Positions 9,063-19,098 of a stretch of 44,333 nucleotides of DNA are shown one piece after another. The stretch comes from Phycisphaerae bacterium (lineage in GTDB: Bacteria; Planctomycetota; Phycisphaerae; Tepidisphaerales; Tepidisphaeraceae). The notes beneath the pieces were generated by a model that saw only the letters and a program-made list of their open reading frames with translations, was not told the origin of the DNA and ran no database searches. The position numbers were made by a program, and so were the translations under genes. Within the stretch, counting starts at the first letter, position 1. Every line of letters starts with the position of its first letter. The stretch spans positions 1 through 44,333 of the forward strand of contig JAUJNJ010000080.1 in NCBI GenBank assembly GCA_030448225.1, given 5' to 3'.

Positions 9063-9880
9063 CTGACGCGCATCATCCCGATGCAGTCGCTATGCCGACC
9101 CGGCGAAGGCCATGCCCTCGCCTCATTCGCCAGACGCTCCAGATCGCGCTCGCGACGATGGATTTCAGAACTCGCCGTAGTCGGCGGAGCTGGTCGATTT
9201 TTGTGCCTTTCCGCGCGGGCGCAGCCAGTTCGGGCGAGGGCTTCATCTGCTGGCGCAGTGCCGAGTCGCTGCCCGCTACATCGATTCCACAGCCGAGCAG
9301 CCGCCGGCACAACGATCTTCCTGCGCAGATTAACTTATCGCCAGCGCGCAGCTGTCTGCGAGCGAAGCCTGATGACGACGGCGACCGCTTCCTGTGCCGA
9401 TCAGACATCGATGAACCTCTGCCAGCGTCACTGCAATTCGCCAGCGTTTCTGCGTCGTGAAATGCAGGCAATGATGCACCAATGAGCAGCAGTATGGTCA
9501 GGTAAATACCGCAGACCCGGAACTTACCTGGAGAGAACCGAACCAACTGCAGCCGTCTCGATGGAGTAAACATGCGCGACGACGCCATGCTCCGCCGTCC
9601 GCCGACAGGCGCGATTCTGCAACAGTTGATCGCCGCCGCAAGATGGAAGGACTACGCGCAACGGTGACGAAGGGCTACATCCGCGTTCGGCGACTGTACC
9701 GCTCGACCGCGAAGCGGTGGCAATGCCGCAGATCGGCGGGAGCTGAACTTCGGCGATGCCGTGGCGGCGGGACGACCACATCGTCGACAACCGCATCAAT
9801 CATCATGCACGGCTTCAGCGGACGTTCTGGCGGAGATACGGAATAACTGCGCGTCCTCATCGCCTGCTGGCTACGTCGGG
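9063..9880 (+). pseudogene. Corrupted mirror copy of the TauD-family dioxygenase
   Basis: It starts after CAGGTTCCCG (left arm: GAGTTCCCATG) and ends before the spacer that precedes the DUF1080 copy (CATCGTTTCTCGATCGTC near 9,949-9,966, the mirror of left-arm 2,717-2,734). Short blocks of the dioxygenase can be followed, such as the CTCGACCGCGAAGCGGTG block near 9,703 (left-arm 2,982-2,999), but the start codon is destroyed and about 180 bases are missing. No catalytic residues can be read in one frame. Not a gene. Confidence 0.75.
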
Positions 9881-10014
9881 CAGCAGGGAGAATAACAGCA
9901 GACCCTTCAGACCGGCAACGAAACAGCGGGGCCAGCTGGCCTCTCGGGCATCGTTTCTCGATCGTCATCCATGTCTTCGTCCGCTCGGACACGAATTATA
10001 CGGGAAGCCTTGCA

Positions 10015-11148
10015 ATGATTCGATGACGATTTCCTCTGCCCGCCGCTTGCAGATTGGCTGCTCTGTTAAAATTAACTCGGCGTCGATTAGCGGCATTTGA
10101 CCTCCACGGCGAGCTGGCGCGCCGGAGAACGCTGTGTTCAGCGAGCCGCAGGAGTGGAGTGGGCGTCAACTCGCGCCCGGCGCATCGATCATCCGCGACA
10201 GGATGCTCATGCCCTTCGAACTGAAACCGCGCGTAATCCCGCCGACGTGCGGAGCTGCGTCGAGACTCGGTGGCGATCCGACGAGGAACGCCGAGATGAT
10301 CCGCGCCAGCGCCTGCTGTGCCCGCGGTCGATCCGTGCGATGGACAGCATTCGTAGCCATTTCCCGGATCCCGCCAGCGATGATGGCACTGACGAACCCC
10401 GCGCTGGGCCAGACGGCAGCTGTCGCGAGCGCGGCGGGGAGTGGAACCGCTACGTGCTGACGTCGAGGATGCGCTGGCGGTCGTCAACGGCGAAAGTCAT
10501 GACGCGCAACGCGTCTGGCAGGTGAAGGGTACGTCGCATCAGGCGGAACTGGGCGAATAACATCCGCCTGACGCCCTCTGCTCGGACTACCAGCCAGAAG
10601 GTACTGGCGGGCGACTCGATGTGTTCGACGCCAGTTCGCAGGTGGCATACACCCGCCGGAGGATTTGAACCGCCGCCGGCAGCGTAATCGCGGCAGGTGA
10701 AGATCGCTAAGTAGGCAATGATCCCGGAAGATTTCGCGACCTTCGTGCTCGTCGTCGATAACGCTTCTGTCCTGGAAGTTTTGACCGGCGTTGCCGATGG
10801 ATTATTCGTCCGGTGACCGATCAGGTCGTGCAGCGAAGATTTCCCCGACGCGAACGTAAGCAGCCACCTCGCGGCTGCAATATCAGGTCAACATCTGGAA
10901 CAGCTGTATCGTCAACTAACAGGGCAACGTCGCTGGCCGAAGGACTTTACCCGTTCATCCGGCGATAACGTCTGACGCCGTTTCGACCAGTGCCAGTTCG
11001 TCATCACCCTGAAGAATGACCGCGTGACAATCTGGACATTGTTCGTCAATCGACCAGACAACGCCGCGTCCATAACCGATCAGCTCAGGCCTCAAGTTCC
11101 ACGGCGACCCGATTCGATTCCAAAACCTCAAGGGCAACCCCGGGCGTA
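10015..11148 (+). pseudogene. Corrupted mirror copy of the DUF1080 protein gene
   Basis: CCTTGCAATGATTCG at 10,008-10,022 is the exact mirror of the left-arm start site. After that, only fragments remain in order, for example GVEWNRYVLTS near 10,445, the YQVNIW segment near 10,885, QFVITLKND near 10,995 and FHGDPIRFQNL near 11,100. The end corresponds to the TAG at about 11,146-11,148. About 237 bases have been lost relative to the left arm. Confidence 0.8.
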
Positions 11149-11169
11149 GTCGCTGTCCACGGCCGCACA

Positions 11170-11400
11170 GGTAGATCCCGGCCGTCTCGCTCCGCGCGCC
11201 GTCGTACTCCCGTACGCTCTGCCTCCCCGTACTCGGAGAGGTGGGGAGTGAGGGCCGGGCGGAGAATGCGATAGATGGTGAGCCGTGCGGCAGCCTTCGC
11301 CTGCGCCACTTCTGGACGATCCCCGCTGCCGCTCCGCTTCCGTTCCGCCCCCTCACCCCGCCCTCTCCCCAGTACGCGCGGCGGGTGCTCGACACGCTGA
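11170..11400. repeat. Mirror copy of the REP-like palindrome pair
   Basis: CTCCCCGTACTCGGAGAGGTG near 11,222 and CTCTCCCCAGTACGCG near 11,364 are damaged versions of the two units at 1,019-1,207, joined by the same linker (TGCGGCAGCCTTCGCCTGCG-type sequence against 1,100-1,130). It shows that the mirror includes non-coding sequence as well as genes. Confidence 0.75.
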
Positions 11401-11419
11401 AAAGGCTTCTTCCGGCGCC

Positions 11420-12293
11420 GTTGCAACGAATTTTTAGTCGTCGTCGGTCGTGCCTGCCGAAATTCCTCAACGCTCATCAGCTAATCGCCGGTCGCCATCA
11501 GCAGCAGCGCGCGCTTGCCAATAATGCCGTCAGACCATGTTGGTCATGTCACGTTGCCAGCGCGCGCGCGCAGCGTCGTCGAGAACAGCAGTGCGCGAGT
11601 CCTGGCGACCGCCGCCCGTCTGTCACGCCGCGCACGACCTGTGCCCGGAAGACGAAAACTCGATCGAGTCAGCGCTCGTCCGCTCCGTCCCGCGCGCCCG
11701 CGTAGATCCGGCCTTGATCGAATACCCGCCTGATATCGTGCCGACGGCGTCGCTGGCCCGCACGTCGGCCCCGCTCATCGTGCCGATAAAATCCCCATGC
11801 CGCTGTTGCGTCAGCCGAAATCCGCCCTTCCTGCGCCACCGCGGCGCGGCCGCCAGGTGCGGTGATGCGTCGGCCTCGGCGTCGACGTCGAATCGCTGCG
11901 CGAGGAAAGCGCGGGTCGACTGATCGGCGGCGCGGAGATCACGCTGAAGTCCGACGTTCTGCAACGCAGGCCCTCGACGCCGCCCACGCCCGATCGTCAG
12001 CATCCGCTGGCGACGTTGCGGTGGAGCTTCGACAACGGCCCTTGTCCGGTGAGGTCAGCGATGGCGCGCGCAGCAGCCGTTCTCGTCAGCCATCGATCGC
12101 CATCTGCCCGATGACGGCGCAAACGACGGTACCGCCGTCGTCGCCGTCGCCGCCGGGGCCGGGCGACACCCGTGCTGACCCCGGCCGCCGAAGATACACC
12201 GCCACCGTGCGGCGTCGGCACGGCAGGCGTCGCGCCGGGCGGTGCGCAAGGCCGGGGCAACCCGCGGATCGTGCCGACTCTGTCCTCGCGAGC
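11420..12293 (-). pseudogene. Corrupted mirror copy of the C-terminus of the large secreted protein
   Basis: The GTCGTCGTCGGTCGTGCC block near 11,437 pairs with the end of the left-arm gene (TTDDDFVL region). TMSGADVRASDAVGTISGG can be read on the minus strand near 11,730-11,790, almost identical to the left-arm TMSGADVRASDAVGTIKAG. ATACACCGCCACCGTGCGGC near 12,194 pairs with 102-121. Position 1 of the window corresponds to about 12,293. Confidence 0.8.
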
Positions 12294-15250
12294 TGCGCGA
12301 CGACGACTGGCCTCGCCCTGCGCGTCACGTTCGGCTCGAACGTCTCGTCCGCCTCCTCGACGGTGTCGGTAACCTGGCGACGTCGATACAGACATCTCGC
12401 CAATGTTGCGAACGTGACCGCCGGCGGCGTAACCAGTCGCTGGCGCCGATCGCTCTGGCTTGCGTGAAGGGCCGACTCAGGCGAAGCGAACGTCAGACGT
12501 CATATCGCCTCGCCCGTCTGCTCGTCGACCGACTCGTTGCATGTCGTCACCATCGCCGTCGCCAGTGTGCGGCCGCGGCGACGCTCCATAGGTGCCGCGG
12601 CTTTGCCGTGCCGTAGCGCATTCACGGTCATTGCTGTCTTTATCCGGCACGCTGACGCCGATAATGCCGCCAATCAGATCGCGCTGCGGTCGCGATTATC
12701 GACCAATTCAGTACTGCCGCCGGCGTCGAACCTGCGTTCAACATCTGCGGCAACGTCAGCTGCGCTTGTCAGCGTTCACCGGGCAGCATCGGCAGGACGA
12801 ACAGAAGATCGACATCGCCGCCGTCGACGAAGACTGCCCGTCCATGCCGAACGTCGCCGACTGTACCAGTCGACGGCGAAGCGTGCCATTGCGCTACGGC
12901 GATCGGATAATGATCGACATCCAGTCGCCGCCGCCCGGGCCGACGTACCGCCAGCATGGAGCCGACCTGCACCACATTGCCACTGGCAGCACAACGGAAT
13001 ATTGAACTACTGCGGCAGTAACCAGACATGGGCAATCCATCCAGCCCGGCGATAGGCGATGTGCGTCATCGCCGACGGCATCGGCGATAATGCGATCATC
13101 TCCTGCTGCGCATCCAGATACAACGCAGCGCGCTCGAACCCCAGCGTGATGAAGATGGCGGTCAGGTCAGCCCGGCCAGCGCCGCCGGTGGGGATAGGCG
13201 TAGAAGTCGATCCTTCCAGGCGCCGTTAACGCCCTGGCAGCGCGTCGCCGTCGCCATTGCCAATCTGCACCGCGCCCGGCCGTCGCGGTGAGACCGAGCC
13301 ATTCACGTCGCCGTGCAGAGAACAGGTCATCAATCGGCCGGCGTGCTACTTTGTGCCGTCGCCATGCCGACAACGGATGACATGCTACATCGTATAATCT
13401 CGCCATAATGCGGACCGTGACGAATATCGGCAGTGTTCGACGCGGTGCGTACGACCTCGTTGAGTCGCATTCATGCAGGGCGTATCGGCCATACGGCATA
13501 CGGCGGCGATGTCGACAGTGGTATGCCGACTGCATTTGACGCTGGACATGTCGACATCACCATCGGTGAATCCGCCCTGGCGACCCCGCGCGTGTCGTCA
13601 GGCCGATCACGCCAGAACAGATTGGCCACGACCGTCTCGGTCAGCCATCAACGTCAGATCGGCGATATCGCGCATGGGCGAACGCCCGTTGAAGTCTGAT
13701 GAGCTTGAACCTGACGTCGCACCGCCGGACTCAGCCCTCATCGCGCTGGCAGCGGTGATCGCGTAATGACGATTGTAGTGCTGACTCAGCGTAGTAGATG
13801 CCGATCAATGCAGTGGTTAATCCTCGCGCGTGACGAGATGGGAACAGATGCCGTTGGCGGCGGTATCGGCGCGTGAATCGGCGCGCTGGCGTCGAAGATG
13901 CAGGACGGCGTCGGGCCTGCGCCTTCTTCGTATCGATGAGCGTTACAGCAGATCGAGCGGCGTGGAGTCGACGTCGTCGTTGCCGGGCTGCACGAACCGG
14001 CGCTGGCGATTATCGATACAGTGGGCGATGCAGCGTGGTGAATCAGCGTGTATCGCCGCGTGCTATCGAAGCGGCGGGCATCGAACCGCCGATATTGCCA
14101 TCGCCGCCAATTAACAAACTGCGCGCATGACCGATCGCGCTGACTACGCCAATGGAAGAACATCTGTAATCGGTGATCTCACCTGCGACAGCAGGTTCCC
14201 GTTGACGACCTGTCGCGTTGTCATGACCATTCCTTTATATCTGAATGTCACGCAGGACGTCGTGTTGATCGCAATGCCTGCCATGCACGTAATTTTCGCG
14301 TCACCATGGCTGCGACGACGCCGACAGGCTGGGCAACCTGTCATGCCGCTGGGCGTGGTGTAGATCGGCGCGTCACCGCCGCCAGCAATTCTTCACGTAC
14401 TGTAGATAATCACGCCCGGCGCTGCGACGCAGTTCGCCAGCGTGCTGCACTGGCTCGTGGCAACGGTCGGCCATGGCCGATCACCAGCGTCAGGCTTTGC
14501 CAGAGAGTTGTCGTAGAACGAATGCCGAAGCCCGCATCAGCGCGCCGAGTCGTGGCCCCGCGCGCCGTCGGATGCCTGTGGCATGACGCTGATCGCGGGT
14601 TTGACCTGGTATCGCGCCCCGGGCCATGACGACGACGACGGTGATGCCGAGCGCATCAGTTCGTCGATCGCGTGGTGTCGTCAGCGGCAGGCGAGCCGTT
14701 GATATTGTGCCGCCGTTCGGTTCACCTCGCCGAGCGACGTATTCACGACCTTGATGTTGATTCGTCGGCAACCTTGACGAACTGCAGGCGCAGCGAAACG
14801 GGTCGCCGGCGAGTTGGCCTCGCCGTCGTCGGCGATCACCTTGATCGGACGATCGGCCTGTCGCCGCAGGTGGGGACTTATGCATGCCACGGCACGGCGA
14901 TGCGTGCCATGTGGCAACAGCGAAGTAAGCGCGCAGCCCGAAGACGAAACGCATCGTCAGCGGTAACGTTGCTGACGACGTTGGCGGAACAGGTCAGGGT
15001 GCTCGCGTAAGATCCCGCCGGTGTCGAGATCCGCGATCTTGCGCCGACGCCGCCGACGTCGCGCCATGGATTCGTGTCATCGCGCAACGCGGTCAGCCCA
15101 GTCAAGGTCGAACGCGGCAGCGCAGGCAACACGCACTCCAGCACCTGCACTAAACAGGCCGGCGGCGGCGGCCACGGCTTTGCCCGGGCAACCCGGACAG
15201 TTGCTTGAGCCGCTGACGTTCGTCAGTATCATCACCCGTTCGCCTCGTTG
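12294..15250 (-). pseudogene. Corrupted copy of sequence from upstream of the window: remainder of the large secreted protein
   Basis: The mirror continues past window position 1. On the minus strand just beyond it, the phrase QVTDTVEEADETFEPNVT preceded by VTFATL (about 12,340-12,420) matches the Calx-beta domain pattern, which fits the missing upstream part of the gene at 3-980. Farther along, isolated readable pieces such as KVIADDGEANSP and INIKVVNTSLGE (about 14,735-14,850) are seen but cannot be assigned safely; a subtilase-like origin is only a guess. All frames are broken every 50-150 bases. No RNA gene, CRISPR array or mobile-element gene was found in this stretch. Confidence 0.6.
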
Positions 15251-15782
15251 GTAATTCGAGCCTTTGGCGGCCGTGCCCTTCCAGCGGGCCCACCCGCCCC
15301 GCTGCGGGACGCCGCTCGTCGTCGTCGTTCGACTCGAAATCAAAGGAACCAAGCCGGTCGGGCTCCCGGCCTTATCAGGCCGGCCCGGCCCGTAGTGCGA
15401 GCGGAGCGCCCGGAGCGTCAGACCAGGCTACGCTGGCCCGCCCCCAGACCGCCCGCCCCGGGAACATGATAGTCACGACGGGGCCGCGGTGAACACCCGC
15501 TGCAGTCGCGCGCGATGATTTCTTACGTCCGCGGCAACCCCCGGCGGTTACCCCGCGCACGACCAGGTGCTCGCGCGGGACGCAGCAGGGCCAGTCGCGG
15601 TCATTCGGTGACGCGAGCTGGCGTCCACCTACGTCGTGCTGCTACCCCCACGTCCACGCGCTTCGTCGCCGCGGTCGCTCTCACTTCGCGCGTCGCGCTC
15701 TTCGAGCGGCGGCCTAACGTGGATCTGCGATGAACGTGCGGAACACCCGGACGCGCCCGCGCCCCCGCCTTGCCCGATCCCG
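15251..15782. other. Gene-poor junction between the noisy mirror and cleaner sequence
   Basis: From about 15,250 the base composition returns to that of the rest of the window and the erratic noise fades. No convincing coding frame is present; open frames here show no recognisable similarity. The only structure is the hairpin at 15,367-15,384. The chimeric join implied by the palindrome probably lies near the left edge of this stretch. The phosphatase C-terminus on the minus strand ends at its right edge. Confidence 0.5.
15367..15384 (-). terminator. GC-rich hairpin downstream of the phosphatase gene
   Basis: CCGGCCT (15,367-15,373) and AGGCCGG (15,378-15,384) form a perfect 7-bp stem with a TATC loop, about 400 bases beyond the minus-strand phosphatase. 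There is no T-run, so it is only a candidate terminator. Confidence 0.3.
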
Positions 15783-18000
15783 TCACCGCATACCGTCCCT
15801 GCTCGCGCGTTCCCGCCCACCGGCAGCACCTTGATCACGACGAGCGTCACGTCGTCGCGGCGGTGCTCGTCGCCGCGGAACGCGTCGAGGTCGCGGCGGA
15901 CGGCGTCGGCGATCTGGGCGGCGGTGCCGCAGGCGGCGGCGCGGACGGCCTCCATCAGCGCTCCTTGCCGTAGAACTCGTTGGCGGCGTTGACCGTCTCC
16001 CAGATGCCGTCGGTGCCGAGCACCACGTCACCTGCCGAAGTGCAACGGGCCGAACGAACGCTCCTCGTACGTCACGTGCTCCTCGATGCCGAGCGGCAAG
16101 TTTGACCCGACTCCTCGAAACGGTCGGCGGCGGGGTCGTAGACGATCGCCGGGTCGTGGCCGGCGCTGGCCCAGCAGACGGTGCCGCGGCGGGGGTCGAC
16201 GTACCAGAGCATCATCGTGACGAAGCGGGCGTCCATCATGTCGCGGACGAGCTGGTCGTTCAGGTGCGTCATCAGGTCGCCGAGGTGCCCGCACGCCGTC
16301 GCCCGGCTGTGCAGGATGCCGCGGGCGCCCCGGCCATCCACCAGCGCCGGACCCGATGCCGTGCCCGACGACGTCGCCGATCGCGACGAGCAGGCCGGCG
16401 TTGCCGCCGAGGCCCGGCCGCTCCGCCGGGCGACCGGGATCGCCGTCGCCGTCCGGCCCGTGCGGCCGCCTTGCGGCGGCGGGCGAAGCCGCGGGCGAGG
16501 TGCCCGTCGCATCGCCGCGTGCGCTGACAGGCGGCGGCGGCGGGACGCGGCCGCCGGACTTATCGAGCACAATGTAGTCGAAGTAGTCGCCGCCGGTCTC
16601 GTCGCAGTACGCGGCAGACCCGTGGACGTCAGGCCCCTCCAGGTGCGGCGGGGACGCTGGGAGCAGCCCTGCTGGACCTGCGACGCGACGGCCATCGCGT
16701 CGCGGAGGCGCGTGCGGTCGCGCAGGTCGTGCAGCATGCGGTCGAGCGCGTCGGAAAAGCTGGCGGAACTCGCGGGCGCGCCGAGGCGGAGCGCGGCAGG
16801 TGAGGTCGCCGGCGCGGACGCCGTCCATGAACGACACGAGCGAGGATCGGCCCGCTCACGCGCCCCGCGCAGCGCCCATCGCGACGACGACCGCGACGAG
16901 CATCGCGCCCGACCGACGCGGCGGCGGACACCACTGTGGTGCGGCGGGCGGCGGCGAGGAAGTCGACTGCAGCTTGTAGCCAGCGACGATCCACACGAGG
17001 TCGCCGTTGATCGTGAACGTCGTCACGCAGGCGTAGTAGTCGGCGCGCCGTGCCGAGTCGAACTGCCGCCGCGCGGTCGGCGCCCGTTGGCGGCCGGCGC
17101 GGTCGTCAGGGCGGAGGGCGGCGTCGAACGCGACGTGACGGGTCGCCCAGTTCGTCGATCGTCAGCAGTTCGCCGCGGCCGCGCCGCCGACGCCGCCGCG
17201 CGCCTCCGGCCGCCGCCGCCTCGGCCGCCGAGCGGTTCTTCGGGTGGGCGAGCACGACGCCGTCGGGCGTCATGATGAACAGCTTGGAGTTGGGGCTGAT
17301 CGACAACTGCTCGACGAAGCCGGAGAGCGAGTCGAGTCGAAGTCGACCGTCGGCACGCCGCGGAGGTTGCCGGCGGCGTCGTAGAGCAGATTGCTTGCGT
17401 CACGCCCGCCACGCCCTGATCGTAGAAGACGTAGGGGGCGGCCAGACGAGCCGCTTCGCCCGTTTCGCCAGCACGTAGTAGGGGCGGACGCGGGTCGAAG
17501 CCGAAGGTCGGCCTCGGTGCGGTACGGCCATGACCCGTCGGGCAGGACGTCGTCGACAGCCGTGCGACCCTCGGCGGTGATGCGGCTCTGGTTCACGCCG
17601 CGCACGCCCGTCGCGGCGGAACGCGGCGACGACCCGGCCTCGTCGCCGAGCTCACCCAGGTGACGCCGGGGTTCACGCGCAGGAAGACGGCGAGTTGCCG
17701 GGCGAGGCGGTCAGGTCGCCCGTCGCCAGCCCGAGGTCGGCCCGATCGCCTCGGCCGCCGGCGTGGCGCGGCTGGAGGAAGCCGCGCGTCTTGGTGACGG
17801 CGTGGTCGCTGACCTCCTGGAACATGTCGTGCGCACGGGCGCACGTCGTTCCCTCCCGCGCGCGCAAGAACGCCAGCAGGCGAGCGGCCAGCCCGGTCAG
17901 CACGACGAGCAGCGACAGCCACAGGATGAGGCTAGCGCGTGGCTGATGCCCCGCGCCCAGCGTCGCGTCGCCGTCGGCGGCCAGGCCCAGGCGAGGCGGC
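15783..18000 (-). CDS. Membrane sensor serine phosphatase: TM - Cache-like domain - TM - HAMP - SpoIIE/PP2C domain (frameshifted)
   Basis: Reading across several frameshifts on the minus strand gives, in order: a first membrane segment (LILWLSLLVVLTGLAARLL, about 17,925-17,865); a periplasmic sensor region with Cache-like phrases (VFLRVNPGVTWVS, LYDAAGNLRGVPTVDFD, KLFIMTPDGVVLAHPK); a second membrane segment near 16,900; a HAMP-like linker (MDGVRAGDLTCRAP); and a SpoIIE-type phosphatase domain. The phosphatase motifs are complete: GGDYFDY, IGDVVGHGIGS, ASAGHDPAIVYDP, GTDGIWETVNAANEFYG and DDVTLVVIKV, giving the Mn-binding aspartates. It should sense an extracytoplasmic ligand and dephosphorylate a partner such as an anti-sigma antagonist. 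Both ends are uncertain: TGA at 15,783 is one possible stop, and no start codon is clear. The breaks look like sequencing indels. Confidence 0.7.
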
Positions 18001-18365
18001 GCTTGGACGCTTCTCCCGCGGCTTGCGGCGGCCGCCGCTGCCCCGAAATGCCTGGCCGTGCCGGAACGGATCCCCCGCAGCGGCAGTCGTCACGAACCCT
18101 CCTGGAAAACCTCGACCCGGCCCGGCCGCCGGCCCGCGCCGTCACCCGCAGCGTGCGCGAAACCACCAGCAGCACCCGCGCGCCGCGAGGGCCGCGCGAG
18201 GGCAGCCGCCCCGCGGGGCCGCCGCCCTCGCCATGCTTCGCCGCGGGCGGCGGACAACCTTGGGCTTTGTTATCACCGCGCTCGCGTTCGGACGCGTCGG
18301 CCAGTGCCGGCGACGTCTCCGCCATCGCCACCTTCGTCAGCGGGCAGAGCGAAGACGAGGGATCG
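18001..18365. other. Spacer between HAD hydrolase and sensor phosphatase
   Basis: About 365 bases between the two minus-strand genes. The minus strand is open here but reads Arg/Gly/Pro-rich low-complexity peptide without recognisable domains. It may hold the true N-terminus of the phosphatase, obscured by indels, plus its upstream region. No promoter or RNA structure stands out. Confidence 0.4.
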
Positions 18366-19098
18366 TCACAGCCGATGCCGATCACGCGAGCGTTTCGCCG
18401 CCGATCCGGACCACCGACGCGAAGCGCGTCTTCGCCGAAGGTGAAAGTGGACGTGGGCCAGCGGGCGATACCGGCGGCCGCGGGTCAGTCGGTCAGCGAC
18501 CTCCGCGACGCTCGTGAAGGTCTCGATGGGCGTCGACCGCAGGACGTCGGCAGGAGCGTACCCCCACGTCACGGCGCTGCGTCGCCGTGCCGGCGGCGCA
18601 TCCAGGCGGCGTCGATGTCGCAGACCTCGTCGCCGATACAGATCACCTCCGCGGCCGCCACGCCGCTCGCTTCAGGACCGACCGGATCTTGCGGGCCTTG
18701 CCGAAGAGGGACGCGCTTGCACGCGAAGTGCACGTCCGCGACGTTGGCCAGGCCAGCACCCGGCGGACGTTCGCCTCGGAGTTCGAGCCGGCGATCGCGA
18801 GCGTGACCCCGGCCGCGGCGAGCGCGACGGCATGGCGTCGACGCCGTCGAACAGCCCGATCTCCTGCACGCGTGCTCGCCCTGGAGCCGCCGCATGTGGG
18901 CGGCGACGAGCGGCACCTTCCACGCCGGCAACCCGAGGCGGTCCAACAACTGCCGCCGGTGAAGCCGCGGATCGCCTCCAGCTCCGTGGCGTCGATCGCC
19001 GGAACTTGTAGCGGGCGGCGACGTCGCCGGCGCCGGAACCAGGGGAACGAGTTGGCGAGCGTGCCGTCGAAATCGAAGATGACGAGCTTGTAGACCAT
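18366..19098 (-). CDS. HAD-superfamily hydrolase (phosphoglycolate-phosphatase-like), frameshifted
   Basis: The ATG at 19,098 begins MVYKLVIFDFDGTLANSFPW, with HAD motif I (DFDGT; nucleophile D9 and general acid D11). After a frameshift the cap region reads LEAIRGFTG and LLDRLGLPAWKVPLV. Motif II region is AAAGVTLAIAGSNSE, the conserved lysine region is SLFGKARKIRSVLK, and motif IV is VICIGDEVCDIDAAW. The family removes phosphate from small metabolites; a phosphoglycolate-phosphatase-like (HAD subfamily I) member is the likeliest. Similarity ends at about 18,490 (EVADRLTR); the stop at 18,366 is the first in that frame, so the exact end is uncertain. At least three indels are needed to read it through, in line with the poor local sequence quality. 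Confidence 0.72.

Larger units (their letters stand above)
1..12293. repeat. Giant imperfect palindrome; right arm heavily corrupted
   Basis: The left arm (1 to about 6,646) and right arm (about 6,646 to 12,293) are reverse complements gene by gene. Anchors: 6,594-6,599 pairs with 6,693-6,698; 3,903-3,931 pairs exactly over 29 bases with 8,970-8,998; the DUF1080 start at 2,654 pairs with 10,015-10,017. The sum of paired positions falls steadily from about 13,292 at the centre to 12,901, 12,669 and finally 12,294, so the right arm has lost roughly 15 percent of its bases. The left arm has intact genes; the right arm has none. This is the pattern of a fold-back long read whose second strand was never corrected. 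The mirror continues past 12,293 into sequence that lies outside the window. Confidence 0.9.

Noticed and set aside
7389..9588. Numerous 80-200-codon open frames on both strands
   Set aside because: They are chance frames in the corrupted mirror of the MFS and TauD genes.
10660..10700. tRNA-like TTTGAACCG string and similar GAACC strings near 13,135 and 14,085
   Set aside because: No acceptor or anticodon stems could be found around them; they lie in corrupted sequence.
6647..15250. A set of diverged paralogous genes or a decaying duplicated island
   Set aside because: Differences ignore codon structure, affect spacers and genes equally, include constant small indels and keep exact mirrored gene order; evolutionary divergence would leave third-position bias and conserved motifs.
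12294..15250. Subtilisin-like protease in the mirrored sequence
   Set aside because: Only short phrases such as INIKVVNTSLGE and GITVVVVMA hint at it; no Asp-His-Ser motif set can be read in the noise.
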